This document shows positions 1 through 11,200 of a stretch of DNA of 64,000 nt, piece by piece. Within the stretch, counting starts at the first letter, position 1. Each line of letters opens with the position of its first letter. The notes under the pieces are model-generated. The model was given only the letters and a program-made list of their open reading frames with translations. It was not told the DNA's origin and did not search any database. A program made the position numbers and the translations under genes. The stretch covers positions 310,001-374,000 of the forward strand of contig JAOVFP010000018.1 of assembly GCA_025738555.1 (NCBI GenBank). Reading direction: 5' to 3'. The DNA comes from Cyathus striatus (lineage: Eukaryota > Basidiomycota > Agaricomycetes > Agaricales > Nidulariaceae).

Positions 1-186
1 GGTTAGCGTTGTGGCGAAGGGGGTGGAGGCGGAGTGCGTCGGGGAGCGTGTTGAGGTGGCAGAGACGATAGCATAGACGCGCTGTTTCAAGCTTGATGAC
101 GTGAACACGTCACGTGACTGAACGCGTTCGCAGAACTTGTAGAATCGTTCGTTCCATAGTGCAGGCCGAACGCCTGCTCTACAATG
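1..186 (+). repeat. 3' end of a dispersed repeat ending in a hairpin
   Basis: The segment ends in a short hairpin, TGCAGGC, a five-base loop, GCCTGC, followed by TCTACAATGG (about 166-186). The same hairpin and tail occur at 51177-51204, in weaker form near 42955-42975 and 6925-6950, and on the opposite strand at 63046-63077. The 100 bases before the hairpin also resemble 51060-51170 (shared blocks around GACGCG, GCTTGATG, and GAACGCGT with AGAAC). This looks like the right-hand end of one repeat family entering from outside the window. A hairpin close to the 3' end recalls rolling-circle elements, but the CTRR end of Helitrons was not found, so the class is unknown. Confidence 0.55.
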
Positions 187-474
187 GATAAGTCGTGATT
201 ACTTGGGAGTGTTGAAAAACTTGCATCCTGAACTCTGGGTAGTAACATTCGAGTAAGTCACGGTTCGTGGGACGAAGTAAGGGGTACGCAAAGATTAGAA
301 TGTGTGTCATGATGTCGATGTCGGGAAGTGTACTTACCCTGAAACATCCGTAGATAATCATATAACAAAGCACTTTGTATGAATATTCGAGGCGTTGAAC
401 ATTTTTAAGTGGACAAAAAGATCCGAACGGAGAGCAAGTAACACGTTCATCGATATTATTCCTTCGCTTGAGTC

Positions 475-1225
475 GCTGTGAACGCGTCGAGCATAGAGAA
501 ATAGCCGAAAGAAATGCGCGCGGACCACAAAGCGCCCACAAGCGCCAACGAGATAAAGTTATGCGAAAGGCACGTTGCCCGGAAGCATTCCCCGGTGTAC
601 AAACAACTCGGCGCGCAAATACAATGGAAGCCGAGAATACCGAGGTTTATTTGGTTTATGCTTCCGATACAAACTCGCTGACATAATTTTACAGTTGATT
701 TGGTGTTGCTCTGCCATCCCACCCATCCCCCCACCCCCTGGGCGCCGTGAGGGTCCTACAGATACACTCAAATCACGTCCTCGACTGTGGACGCGTCAAG
801 CGTATAGAAATAGGCAAGAGGCACGTGAACCTATAGATAGCAAACCCAAAAAGCGCTCACAAGCGCCAACGAGGTAAAGATGTTGCACTGCCACTCGGAG
901 GCATTTTCCCGGTGTACAAACAAACTGGCGTGCAAATATTGCGAAAAGAAGCCGAGAATACCGAGATATTTGGCTTACGCCTTCTGATACAATCAGTCCG
1001 ACGCAATTTTCGCAGTTCTTCCCAAGTTCGAATTCCGGTGCTGCTCACTACCATCTGCCTGCACTCTCCCACCTCCTCGATGCTATGAAAATCCTACAGA
1101 TACCCTTAAACCAGATCCTCGAGTTCTCTCGCAAGGAAAGGCTATTCCTACCGTCTTTGAAATCGCACATGAACCACCAGTGCACTAAGTACAAACAACG
1201 CCAAAGTTGCTATTGTGCGCCGGGG
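475..1225 (+). repeat. Dispersed ~0.3-kb repeat, two tandem copies
   Basis: Two successive blocks, about 484-788 and 789-1110, share the same order of landmarks: GAGCATAGAGAAATA, AGCGCCAACGAG, CCCGGTGTACAAACAA, GAAGCCGAGAATACCGAG, a GATACAA run, a pyrimidine-rich stretch with CCACC, and ATCCTACAGATAC. The upstream region of the intact transporter has one copy (about 7562-7925), and a further copy lies far away at 40432-40680. All four are on the same strand. The short open frames here are shifted versions of one another and show no coding constraint, so this is treated as a non-coding repeat. Its class is unknown; no terminal inverted repeats were found. Confidence 0.7.
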
Positions 1226-1425
1226 AGTCGGGACAATGGGACCCCGGACAATCCAGAGACGGGCAGGAACAAAAGAATGGGCGAACGGGAACGGGTGAGC
1301 TTTCTCTATCTTTCGTTTCTTTCTTCCTCTTACGCGATACCCCCTCTTTACAGTTGCGCTTGCGCAGCTCTGTACCATTCATCGTTTACGACATTCACGA
1401 CTATACCATACTGTAACTCACTATC

Positions 1426-3387
1426 ATGCATCGTTCGTCTTCATTGGTGGTTGATACCACCCCTACGCTCGAGTATGACCTGAACATCTCGTCGAGGACG
1501 TCCTTGGATTCTCAATTATCGGAAATCAAACTACCTTCACCCATCTCTCCCCCGCCTCCTCCTCCAGCTCCGACCCGAACGACATACACGCCCTCAATCA
1601 AACTACTCTTCACGCACCTCACACCACGACACAAACTCACCCTCCTACTCCCTGCAACAATTACCTCCCTAATCTTAGGCGGAATCGCACCATTCATAAC
1701 GACCGTCATCGGCCAAGCATTCGATGCCTTCTCTAAATTCCCACTCTCCCACCCCTCACCGCAAGATAAAGATACCCTTTTGCACGATATAGGGCTAGCT
1801 GCGCTCGAGTTTGTCGGGTTAGCTGTGGGCTCGATTGCCCTAGGGAGCTTGACGAGCAGTTTATGGATATGGACTGGGGAGGTTAATGTGCGGATGTTGA
1901 GGCGGCACGTTTATCATGGTGGCATGGCCCGTGATACGGAGTGGTTCGATACGCATCTTGGTGGAAACAACGATGCTGAGGGCCCGCTAGGGGCAGCTGG
2001 TCTAATGGCCAAATTCAACCGGTACATACCTTCCCTCTCCCTCTTCTCAATACTCACTGTATCACAGTGAAACAGACGATGTCCGTACAGCATCCCTAGC
2101 CACAGGCACCCTCCTAACACCTAACAACAACCCCCATATTCCTCAACCTCGCGTTCGCCCGCTCATGGTCACTCACACTCATAATCCTCTTCTCTATCCC
2201 ACTTCTCGCGCTCCTCTAAAGCACATCCCAGTCTCTCGCCTCTCCCCCATACTAGCTTCCGAACGCACCCACACAGGCGTAGCAGCAACCTCATCTCGCG
2301 CGCGGTAGGCGCAATCGCAACAGTCAAATCCTTCAACGCACAACCGCACGAATCCCATCTCGCATCATCACTCTTTTTCTCCTTGGACTCGGCCGCTCGC
2401 AAGCTCACCCTCATCTGGGCAACTACAACCGGTTCAGCGCAATTCTTTATGATGGCTATGTTCGTCCAAGCCTTTCTGGTTCAGTGCAAAATTGGTTCGT
2501 GAGAGAAGGGCGAGTGCAGGTGATGTTATGGCTGTTTTTTGGGCATTTTTGATTGCGAGCAGTAATTTGCAGAATCACGACTGCAAAAGGGAAATTTGCT
2601 ATAGTTGAGTTACTTTCTCTCCAGGACGAAAATACCCCGAGGGCAACGTCAATCAATGACCCCATATCTCCATTCCACAATGTATCCTTATCATACCCCT
2701 GTTAAGCTTACAGTTCACTCCTACAGGCCCAACATTCACGAAGGCGAGTGCATCACTATCGTTGGATCGTCTGGCTCGGGAAAGTCCACCGTCGCTGCCC
2801 TACTTCAACGGCTCTACGAGCCGGATTCCGGATCCATCTCTAACGGCCCTCATCGTCTCGGATCCACCGACATGCATCATCTCCGTGAACACATCTCCGT
2901 CGTCTCGCAGCAGCCTAACCTGTTCGACACCTCCGTCGCTGAGAACGTCCGGAACGGTAACATGTCCATCTCTGAGATCGACATCCGTGTTGCAGCCAAG
3001 GCGGCCAATGTGCATGAGTTCATTATGTCCCTTCCTCATACCCCTCTTGGCGAGAATGCTTCCCTTATTTCGGGTGGTCAGGCACAATGGTTGCAGATTG
3101 CTAGAGCTCTGGCATGCCCCTTAAGGATTCTTATCCTTGATGAATGTACGTCCTCTTTTAATCCAGGGAATCAATCTGTTCTGTGGTTATGGAGACGATT
3201 CGCCAGGCTAAGGTCGGGAGGACCACAGTGATGATTACGCATAAGCTTTAGGCTATGCTTATATGTGATCGTATTATTGTTCTGCATGACGGTGAGGTGG
3301 CGGAGCAGGGCAGTTACGAGGAGCCCATGCGGCGTAAGGGCGTCTTTGCTTCGCTTGCTAGTTGCGATGAGTGGACTGGCGATTAGT
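1426..3387 (+). pseudogene. ABCB transporter pseudogene, internally deleted copy
   Basis: This is a broken paralogue of the gene at 8235-12702. The first exon (1426-2021) is open and closely matches its twin. An intron follows at 2022-2067, and the frame resumes with ETDDVRTAS. Decay then sets in: small deletions shift the frame near 2105-2150, a stop codon TAA replaces a glutamine codon at 2217-2219, and between about 2695 and 2735 the sequence jumps from just before NBD1 to just before NBD2. About 2.4 kb is lost, removing all of NBD1, the linker and the second membrane domain. The remaining NBD2 keeps its Walker A motif (GSSGSGKST) and ISGGQAQ signature. It has a 9-base in-frame loss near 3038, extra bases near 3180, and a TAG replacing CAG at about 3247. 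No functional transporter can be made. It may be transcribed, since its upstream region resembles that of the intact copy. Confidence 0.9.
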
Positions 3388-4434
3388 TTTATTATTATTA
3401 CTATTCGATCTTGTTCTTTCTTTCGAATTCTCCCTTTTATTATTACTGCGATAACAATGCAATTGTAGCAACTAGCATCTATGTATACCTGTATACGGAG
3501 GACTTGTATTTCTAGACATGAATATAATGATTACAAACATTGTAAACTACATCAGCCCAAAGCCTTGTAAAACACTTGCAGTATTCAATGTACTGCGTTT
3601 CAATGTGACACGGCGTATCTATGGGGTATCATTTCGTGTGTGTGGTGCACGGATAAATTGTAACAGAGTACGCTGTTTTGTGAATGCAAATATTAGTGAG
3701 GAACGTACGTGGCGAGGTGTTCATTACAAATGTTGAACTTCTCTAGGTTCATCAATGTCCCGTCACGTCAATTCAGTCAGAATTAATGACGAATATATCA
3801 CTTTTACGAATTTATTGTGGATATATTCGCTCCTGGTCAGTAATTCTCTAGCAGACAGGTACTTAAACGATTAGTAGAAAAACAACTTTCTCTATCATGA
3901 TGTCAATTCTTCTCCCAGTGATCATCAGCTCCGATATATTCGCTTATAGAACACATTTTCCACCTGCACTATTTTTGATATCGCCGAAATACTTCCAGTC
4001 TAAAGAGCATAACATGTTGGTGATGTGTCATAGACTATGGTGCTGTAAAATCCTTCGTAATACTTTACTTGCAGTGACGTAGTGTTTAGGTGTTCATTAG
4101 CTAGGCACAAACGTAATAATAGCCAGTGAAAGTCCTGTAAAAATACGATTGAGCAGGTCGAAGTCAATATATATATGTGCAATCAAACCGGAAGAACAAA
4201 ATATGATAGAAATATGAACCTCTTGTATAATGGATAAGAGCGATCCGCCATCAAAACTATTGAATGGTAAGTTCTTTATCACCGCCGAAAGACATCTTTG
4301 TTATCATTTTTTGTTAGATAGTTGTATGCCGATATGATCATAACTATATATTTCCTAACAGCTTCCGTGTTTTCATTATTCACATATAAACCAAGATGCT
4401 TGGCTAACGATCGTTCAAATTCCCCAGTGTCGAC
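3388..4434. other. Intergenic, duplicated flank then unique AT-rich DNA
   Basis: The first 340 bases are the duplicated 3' flank of the transporter, matching 12703-13055. The rest (3726-4434) is AT-rich and has only short, unsupported open frames. A GGTGTTCATTA phrase occurs at both 3716 and 4088. No gene, tRNA or transposon ends were recognised. Confidence 0.6.
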
Positions 4435-6521
4435 ATGCTCCGGCTTCCTGCATTCTTCACACTACTGCCAGGCCTGGTTTGCGCCGCCAAGTATGAACTT
4501 ATGAAGACTATATCCAGTCCTAATTTTTTAAAAGATTGGGATTTTGTCGCAGAAAGTATTTTCCTTCTGCTGAAATCATTGATTCGCCACTGCTGAAAGT
4601 AGAGTCTTTTAGTAGATAGTACAGATGGAGGATACCAGTCGTACGATAAACAATTCTACGACGCTCAGTCATTAAAATTTGGTGGCGTCAATAATGGCTC
4701 CACTTCTGCTCCCACATCTATAATGGTAGATCATACGACTTTTATTCAACCGTCAAGTTATACTCAGAGGAACTCCGTCAAAATTATGACGAAAGAAGCT
4801 TATCCTATAGGAAGTGTTTGGGTCATGGATATTTACCACGTGCCATACGGAGTAAGTTTGTTCTGATATAGGCAACATAATCCCTGATATTTTGTGTTCC
4901 AGTGCGGAGTACAACCAGTATTGTATGTTTTTCAAATACTGAATTCTAGAAGGATATATTCATGATTTCATTTCAAGTCGGTCGATAGCTCCAAAGCAAT
5001 TTGGTGGTTATTGGCCTACTGGCGGGCGAGTATTTATGTTCATTGAACTACATTTTTTTCATAATTTCATTACAGCGGAATTAATACTTTTGATGCACAA
5101 AATAAAGATGCATCAAGCCATATGAGGCTGTACACTGGGGGGGAAAAGTGTAATGCATCTAGCACGAACTCTAACCAAAATCAAGCGTCGCTTGTGAATA
5201 CGACAGATTGCAGTGATTCAGTACACGGATGTGTCACCACAAATGCTGGTTTTCCATCCCATGGTCCGGAATTTAATAACGCGCGAGGTGGTGTGTACAT
5301 TACTGAACTTGCTTCCACCGGAGTTTCGTAAGATTAATCTCTGTAAATACTACCACGTATGTCACTGAGTATTTGCAGTATATGGTTCTTTCCTCGCAAT
5401 AGCATCCCTCCGTCCGTTGTAAACTCCAGTAGTATTAACACGACAGATATTGGCGCTCCAGTAGCAAACTGGCCAGCTTCTATTTGCGGACCCCAAGGTT
5501 TCAATCAAGTGTTTTTCCCTCAGTCCCTTGTTCTCGAAATTATACTTTGTGGCTGTGTGTGTATAGTGATATTGTTCTCGCTAGTGCTCACTTATAGTTA
5601 GATGTGAGTGCCTCATCCTCATCATACAACCCAACTTGTGGACCGGGAGCCTGTTCGGTGTCTGGAAATGGTTCCAATTTTTCGGAGGCATATTTCTTAA
5701 TACAATCCATCAAAGTGTTCAGCCAGTCAATCGATACTACGAGCAGCACATCAACAAGCAACACCGGTGCCGCTACCGGATCTTCAAGTGCTAATGTTAC
5801 GACACCCAATGGCTCAGGAAAAACATCTGATACCAACACGCACAAACGTACGACAATAGGAATTGTTTTGGGTATTATTTGCGGCTTCCTTATCATTGTA
5901 GCGGCCGCAGCTTTATTAGTTTACAAGAGGCGGAAAAATGCTTCGAATTCGGAAGGAGATCCCGTTCCATTTTTCAGCACTCGGCAGGGTAATATTAATG
6001 TTGTGCATAATCCTATGCATGTTCCACCACAACCGAAACCGCCAATTATCGAGATAGCTACAGACTTAAACACTACGAAGTTGGATGCAACAGGTGAAAC
6101 GAGACAGACTTCGATCACTGTCGCTATTTATGGCTTCCTTATTATGGTTGCGACAGCTTTCAAGTTAGTGTACAAGAGGCAAGGAAGCACATCAAATTTG
6201 GAAGACCCTGTGCCATTTTTCAGCACTCGCCAGGGTGATATTAATGTGGTACATAATCCAATGTATGTGCCACCATGCCCGAAATCACCCATTGTAGAGA
6301 TAGCTGCGGACATGAACACTGCGGAACTAGATGTAGCAGATGAAAAGATACTACCTTCAGCTACTGTCCCTGCTGTCCCTACCGCCCCACCCCCTATGGA
6401 AACTGCAGAATTACTGGAGGAGCTTGACATGTTGAGGAGGCGGTTAGCAGAGGTTATAGAATCTGTGGCGGGGGATACACCACCGCCTACTTATTACGAA
6501 AATGACGAAAATGTTCATTGA
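4435..6521 (+). pseudogene. Degenerate GH16-type glucanase with transmembrane tail
   Basis: Fragments in order match fungal GH16 (laminarinase-like) proteins. There is a signal peptide from ATG 4435 (MLRLPAFFTLLPGLVCAAKY), SPNFLKDWDF, then NSVKIMTKEAYPIGSVWVMD and HVPYG before an intron at about 4851. Next come WPTGG (5012-5026), INTFDA (5080-5097), the block through GGVYITELASTGVS (to 5327), an intron 5328-5378, IWFFPRNSIPPS through LVLEIILCG, an intron 5555-5601, and the C-terminus NGSNFSEAYFLIQSIKVFSQ. A Ser/Thr-rich stretch, a membrane helix and a cytoplasmic tail follow to 6521. The family catalytic motif ExDxxE reads GINTFD, so both glutamates and the aspartate are changed. Stops follow the first exon, and the intron at 5030-5075 joins out of frame with WPTGG. 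The enzyme is therefore dead as a hydrolase. The last exon is still open for 306 codons, so a tail-only or binding protein cannot be excluded. Confidence 0.7.
5849..6345 (+). repeat. Internal duplication of membrane helix plus tail
   Basis: Within the last exon of the GH16 relative, a module of about 85 codons occurs twice in tandem. Both copies read: a hydrophobic helix (around YGFLI or CGFLIIVAAAALLVYK), YKR, a short spacer, DPVPFFSTRQG, INVVHNPM, VPP, KxPI(I/V)EIA, and a run ending near TTKLD or TAELD. Copy one spans about 5875-6095 and copy two about 6123-6345. The second helix has gained Thr and Lys (ATAFKLVYK) and is less hydrophobic, so it may no longer cross the membrane. Frame is kept through both copies, which suggests duplication while the tail was still under selection. 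Confidence 0.85.
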
Positions 6522-7289
6522 GTGGACTATACATATTCTACATGTATATTTCTGTAGTCAATTCAGTACTTTGCAAACGTGTAAGCTTACGAATGTTAAC
6601 AACTCGTATTAGTCCTTGTCTGGTTCATGCTATATTGAATATGACACTTGGTAATGAAAAATTACGACCATTCATAGCCTCAGGGTATATTGAAGAGGAA
6701 GATACTAGCTTGGGGGTATCTTCTCGACAAAGAAAATGCGAGTGGAACGACGTCCGTCGATCCTCCAGTTCTAGTGAGGTACGATTCAAATTGAAACGGG
6801 GGGAAACGAAACCTGAATTCGAAGAGTGTACGTACGACAGTTTAAGTAGCTAACGAATGCAGTATGTATGAGTAAGCGACAGAAAGAATGAAATGTGGTA
6901 CAGTAACGAAAAACACGAGTTTCGCATCGCAGGCAAACTGCATGCTCTACAATATCTATATAGACGACAAGACACCAGTGGCTATCATTGTGGTTGATCG
7001 CTGTCAGTGACTAGCGGGGGTGCGCAATGTTTCGTCATCAAGAGGGTGATTGATTTCAATTTGTGTCTGGCACAATCAATTAATTAGGGTTAAGGTTGAG
7101 AAATAATATAAACAAAATCAAGGCATGAAGTGAGGACTTATAAACCTTACATAGGAAGTACAGACTGAGGCTCCCTAAAAGATGACTTATCAAGGCCGTC
7201 GAATCTCGAGAGGTGCTTAAATGGATAGCATATGTAGCAGCCAGGCTAAAAAATGCTTAATTAACAATTTCGAACGTTGAGGCTATGAC
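6522..7289. repeat. Intergenic with a diverged copy of the hairpin-end repeat
   Basis: No convincing gene is present. About 6690-6950 resembles 42700-42975 and 50450-50760: TCTCGACAAAGAAAATGCGAG with ACGTCCGTC is shared with TCTCGACGAAGAAATT and CATCCGTCC at 42730, and with CTCAACAAAGAAATGCGAG at 50465. The block ends in a degraded GCAGGCAAACTGCATGCTCTACAAT hairpin near 6928-6952. The remainder, 6953-7289, is AT-rich and featureless. Confidence 0.45.
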
Positions 7290-7561
7290 TTGGATAATTT
7301 GTGAGTACTTGAGAGTGTCGAAAAAATTGCACATCAGAAAGGAGAGATTCTACGATAACAATCAATAACGTTCGTGAACACACGCAAAAATGATGACTAG
7401 TATCACTATGTCCATATCTGTAAGTGTACCTTGAAAGAGTTGATAGTCATATACTAAAGCGCCTTGTGCGAATACTCGAGGCGTTGTTAAACGTTTTAAA
7501 CTTTGGCCGAACGATAACGGAGAACAAGCAACACGTTCAAACTATATAGACGTTATACAAT

Positions 7562-8030
7562 GCTTAAAGCTTTACTTAGTCGCTGTGGACACGTCGAGCG
7601 TAGAGAAATGACTAGAAAGGATGCGCGTGGATGTATATAAGTAGTCTATGCTTATAAAGCGCCCACAAACGCGAACGAGACAAAGAAGGATAAAGATAAG
7701 CGAAAGGCACGTTGCACTGCCACTCGGAAGCATTCCCTGGTGTACAAACAACTTGGCGTGTAAACACAATGGAAGCCGAGAATACCGAGGTATTTGGCTG
7801 GCACCTTCTGGTACACACAAGCCGACGTAATTTTGCAATTCGTTGGCGTTGATCACTGCCATCCACCCTCTCTCCCACCTCCTCAGTGGCATGAAGAACC
7901 TACAGATACCCTCACCCACAACCTCGAGTTCTCTGGCACGGAAAGACTATTCCTACCGTCTTTGGAAACGCACATAAACCACCAGTGCACCAGATACAAA
8001 CAACGCCAAAGTTGCTATTGTGCACCCGAA
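7562..8030 (+). repeat. Dispersed ~0.3-kb repeat, single copy upstream of the ABC gene
   Basis: It carries the same landmarks in the same order as the two copies at 484-1110: GAGCGTAGAGAAATG, CACTCGGAAGCATTCC, GGTGTACAAACAACTTGG, GAAGCCGAGAATACCGAGG, CCACCTCCTC and CCTACAGATACCCTCA. It is followed by the shared CAAACAACGCCAAAGTTGCT block. Its end lies about 200 bases upstream of the transporter ATG, so it may contribute promoter sequence. Confidence 0.7.
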
Positions 8031-8234
8031 ATAGACCGTCCAGTAGGGACAATGGGACAGTGCAAAGGACGAGCAGGAACAAAAGAATGGGCGAACGGGA
8101 ACGGGTGAGCTTTCTCTCTGTCTTTCGTTTCTCTATCTTTCTCTTACGCGATACCCCCTTTTACAGTTGCGCTTGCGCAGCCCTGTACCATTCACGACTT
8201 TCACGACTGTACTATACTGTAACTCACGACTATC

Positions 8235-11200
8235 ATGCGTCGTGCTTCGTCTTCGTTGGTGGTTGATACCACCCCCACTCTCAAATATGATTTGAACATG
8301 TCTCGGAGGACGTCCTTGGATTCTCAACTATCCGAAATCAAACACTCTCCTCCCGTCTCTCCCCCTCCCGCTCCTCCCTCAACAACGACAACAACAGCAA
8401 CAATAACGCCCTCCATCAAACTCCTCTTCTCCCACCTCACACCACGAAACCGACTCACCCTCCTCCTCCCTGCAGTAATCACCTCAATGATCTTAGGAGG
8501 AATTGCACCCTTCATGACCATCGTCATCGGCCAAGCATTCGATGCCTTCTCCAAATTCCCACTCTCCTCCCCGTCACAGCAAGATAAAGATACCCTTTTG
8601 CACGACTTAGGGCTAGCTGCGCTCGAGCTCGTAGGACTCGCAGTAGGCTCGATTGCCCTAGGGAGCCTGACGAGCTTTTTGTGGATTTGGACTGGGGAAG
8701 TGAACATCGCGTCGTTGAGGAGGAGAGTGTATCGTGGTGTCATGGGCCGCGATATGGAATGGTTCGATACGCATCTTGGTGGAAACAACGATGCTGAGGG
8801 CCCTCTTGGAGCTGCTGGCCTAATGGCCAAATTCAACCGGTACGTACCTTCCCTCTCCCTCTTCACAATAACTGATTGCGTTACAGTGAAACGGACGAAG
8901 TCCGCACAGCATCTTCCCTAGCCACAGGAAACCTCCTCCAACACCTAACAACAACCCTAACATGCCTAATCCTAGCATTTACACGCTCATGGTCTCTCAC
9001 CCTCGTAATTCTCTCCTCCATCCCCCTCCTTGCACTCCTTCAAGGCGTATCTCAAGCTCTCGCATCCCCTTTACTGGCTTCAGAACGCACGTACACCGGA
9101 ATCGCAGCAACGCTGATTTCACGCGCCGTAGGCGCAATCGCAACCGTAAAAGCATTCAACGCCCAACCGCACGAATCCCATCTCGCTTCGTCCTCGTTTC
9201 TCTCCTTGGATACAGCAGCGAGGAAGTTGAATTTGGTATGGGCAACCACGAGCGGCTCAGCCCAATTCGTCATGATGGCCATGTTCGTCCAGGCATTCTG
9301 GTTCGGCGCCAAACTCGTAAGAGATAACAAAGCATCCGCAGGGGACATTATGGCTGTTTTTTGGGCTTGCTTGATCGCTACGTCTAATTTACAGATGTGC
9401 GTTCCGCAATTGATCACAGTTACAAAAGGAAAATTGGCTATGATTGAATTACTTACTCTGATTCCGGAGGAGAATACCCTTGCGCCCAGACCAACGTCAA
9501 TCAGCCACCCACCAAAGTTCACAGGTGAACTCGCATTCCACAATGTATCCTTCTCATACCCCTCCCGGCCAAACACACAGGTTCTGTCGGACGTGTCGCT
9601 TTTTCTTCCAGCGGGAGAGATGACATTTATCGTCGGCGCCTCCGGGAGTGGGAAGAGCACCATTGCACAGCTTCTTCTCGGATTATACGCCCCCCAAGGG
9701 GGCAGTGTCTGCCTGGACGGGCGGGATCTGCGATACTTCAACTCATCCTTCTTGCGTTCTCATATCGGTGGTGTGGGAGGCACCACCGGAGGTGGAGTCA
9801 TTCTCGACGGAAAGAGTCTCTACGAGAATGTTTTACTCGGTGTATCTGGATCTGGACGTCCATTAGACTCTGTAAGCAGGGAAGAAGTTGAAGATGCATG
9901 TAAAGCCGCTCTGGTTCACGAGTTCGTGAGGGACTTGCCTCAGGGATACGAGACTGTTCTTGGTGGGAGTGGGGGGGTGAGTTTGAGTGGGGGACAGAGG
10001 CAGCGCTTGGAGATTGCGAGGGCGAGGTTATGGAATCCTGATGTTCTTGTTCTTGGTTCGTTTTCTCTTTCCTTTTCTCCTTATGAAGGTGCTCATGGTG
10101 TGGTTTAGACGAAGCAACTTCAGCACTCGACGCTACTTCCCGCATCCTCGTCTTCGAAGCCATCAAGCACTGGCGCCGAGGTAAAACAACCATCGTCATC
10201 ACACACGATCTTTCACAAATCGAGAACGGCGATTTTGTGTATGTCATGAAGTCTGGTCGTGTCGTTGAGCAAGGATACCGTCGGGACCTCGAATCTTCCT
10301 CTTCTTCGGTGAATTTGGATAGGGATGAAGGAGAGTTTATGAAGATGCTCTCTTCGCAACAATACACTGGAGGCTTTGTCCCTAGGGAAGTGGATGAAGT
10401 CCTCGTTGACCTGGAGGAGGATGCAGAGGGGGAGGAGAAATGTATGCCGGAGAGATTGATGCATCAGACCATTGCTATACGGCCACTTACGTTTGGGAGT
10501 TGGATGGTTGATGTCATTGCGGATCTTACTTCCGATGTTTCTGAGAAGGAGAAGAGGATGGAGACGTATCGTGTTTCGAGGTGGATCCCTGGGCCGATAA
10601 AGGAGGAGAGGCCGAGGCGGCCTTCGAGTGTTGATCTGGCGATTCTGGAAGAGGCGATGACGGTTCCTGGACAGAGGCCGACGTTTGATGGGAGGAAGTT
10701 GAAGCAGGAGCAGGAAGCTGTCGAGCGGAACGGTGTGCACGCGAATCGTGTGAGGCGGGGTCAAACTGTTGTGAGGCAGAGGTGGGATCAGGAGAAGGTC
10801 CTAGTTAAGGTTGAGAAGCCGCTCACAACCGAGCTGAAGGATGACGAGCGTGTTCCGTCATTTTGGACACTCAATCGTGCCATATTCTCCAGCATACCAT
10901 ACAAACCACTCCTTTTCTTCGGTCTTGGTATATGTCTTCTCAGCGGTGCAATGACTCCCGTCTTTTCCTTCCTCCTCTCTCGGCTTCTCTTCGAAGTATC
11001 AACCGGCGCAAAGAACGTTTCGACGATTAACAGCTTAGGTGGCCTCGTGCTCGGTATTGCCGCCCTGGACGGACTCTTCATGGGATTAAAGTACTACATC
11101 ATGGAAACATGCGCTATGGCTTGGGTCACCAAGGTCCGCGTTGAGTCATGGAGAAAAATCCTAAAGCAAGATAAGAAATGGTTCGATTCTGCACAAAACG

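Larger units (their letters stand above)
190..3725 (+). repeat. Direct duplication, left copy (ABC transporter region)
   Basis: This block is the left copy of a segmental duplication whose right copy is about 7290-13055, in the same orientation. Homology covers upstream sequence, the transporter gene and about 340 bases of 3' flank; for example the stop-proximal TTATTATTATTA run and a following CTATGTATACCTGTATACGG block occur in both. The left copy is about 2.3 kb shorter, because the middle of its transporter gene is missing, although its upstream region gained an extra copy of a dispersed repeat. The edges are approximate because divergence is high there. Confidence 0.85.

Noticed and set aside
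1148..1483. Overlapping frames upstream of the ABC pseudogene
   Set aside because: They lie within duplicated upstream DNA and are not kept as proteins in the second copy at about 7985-8270.
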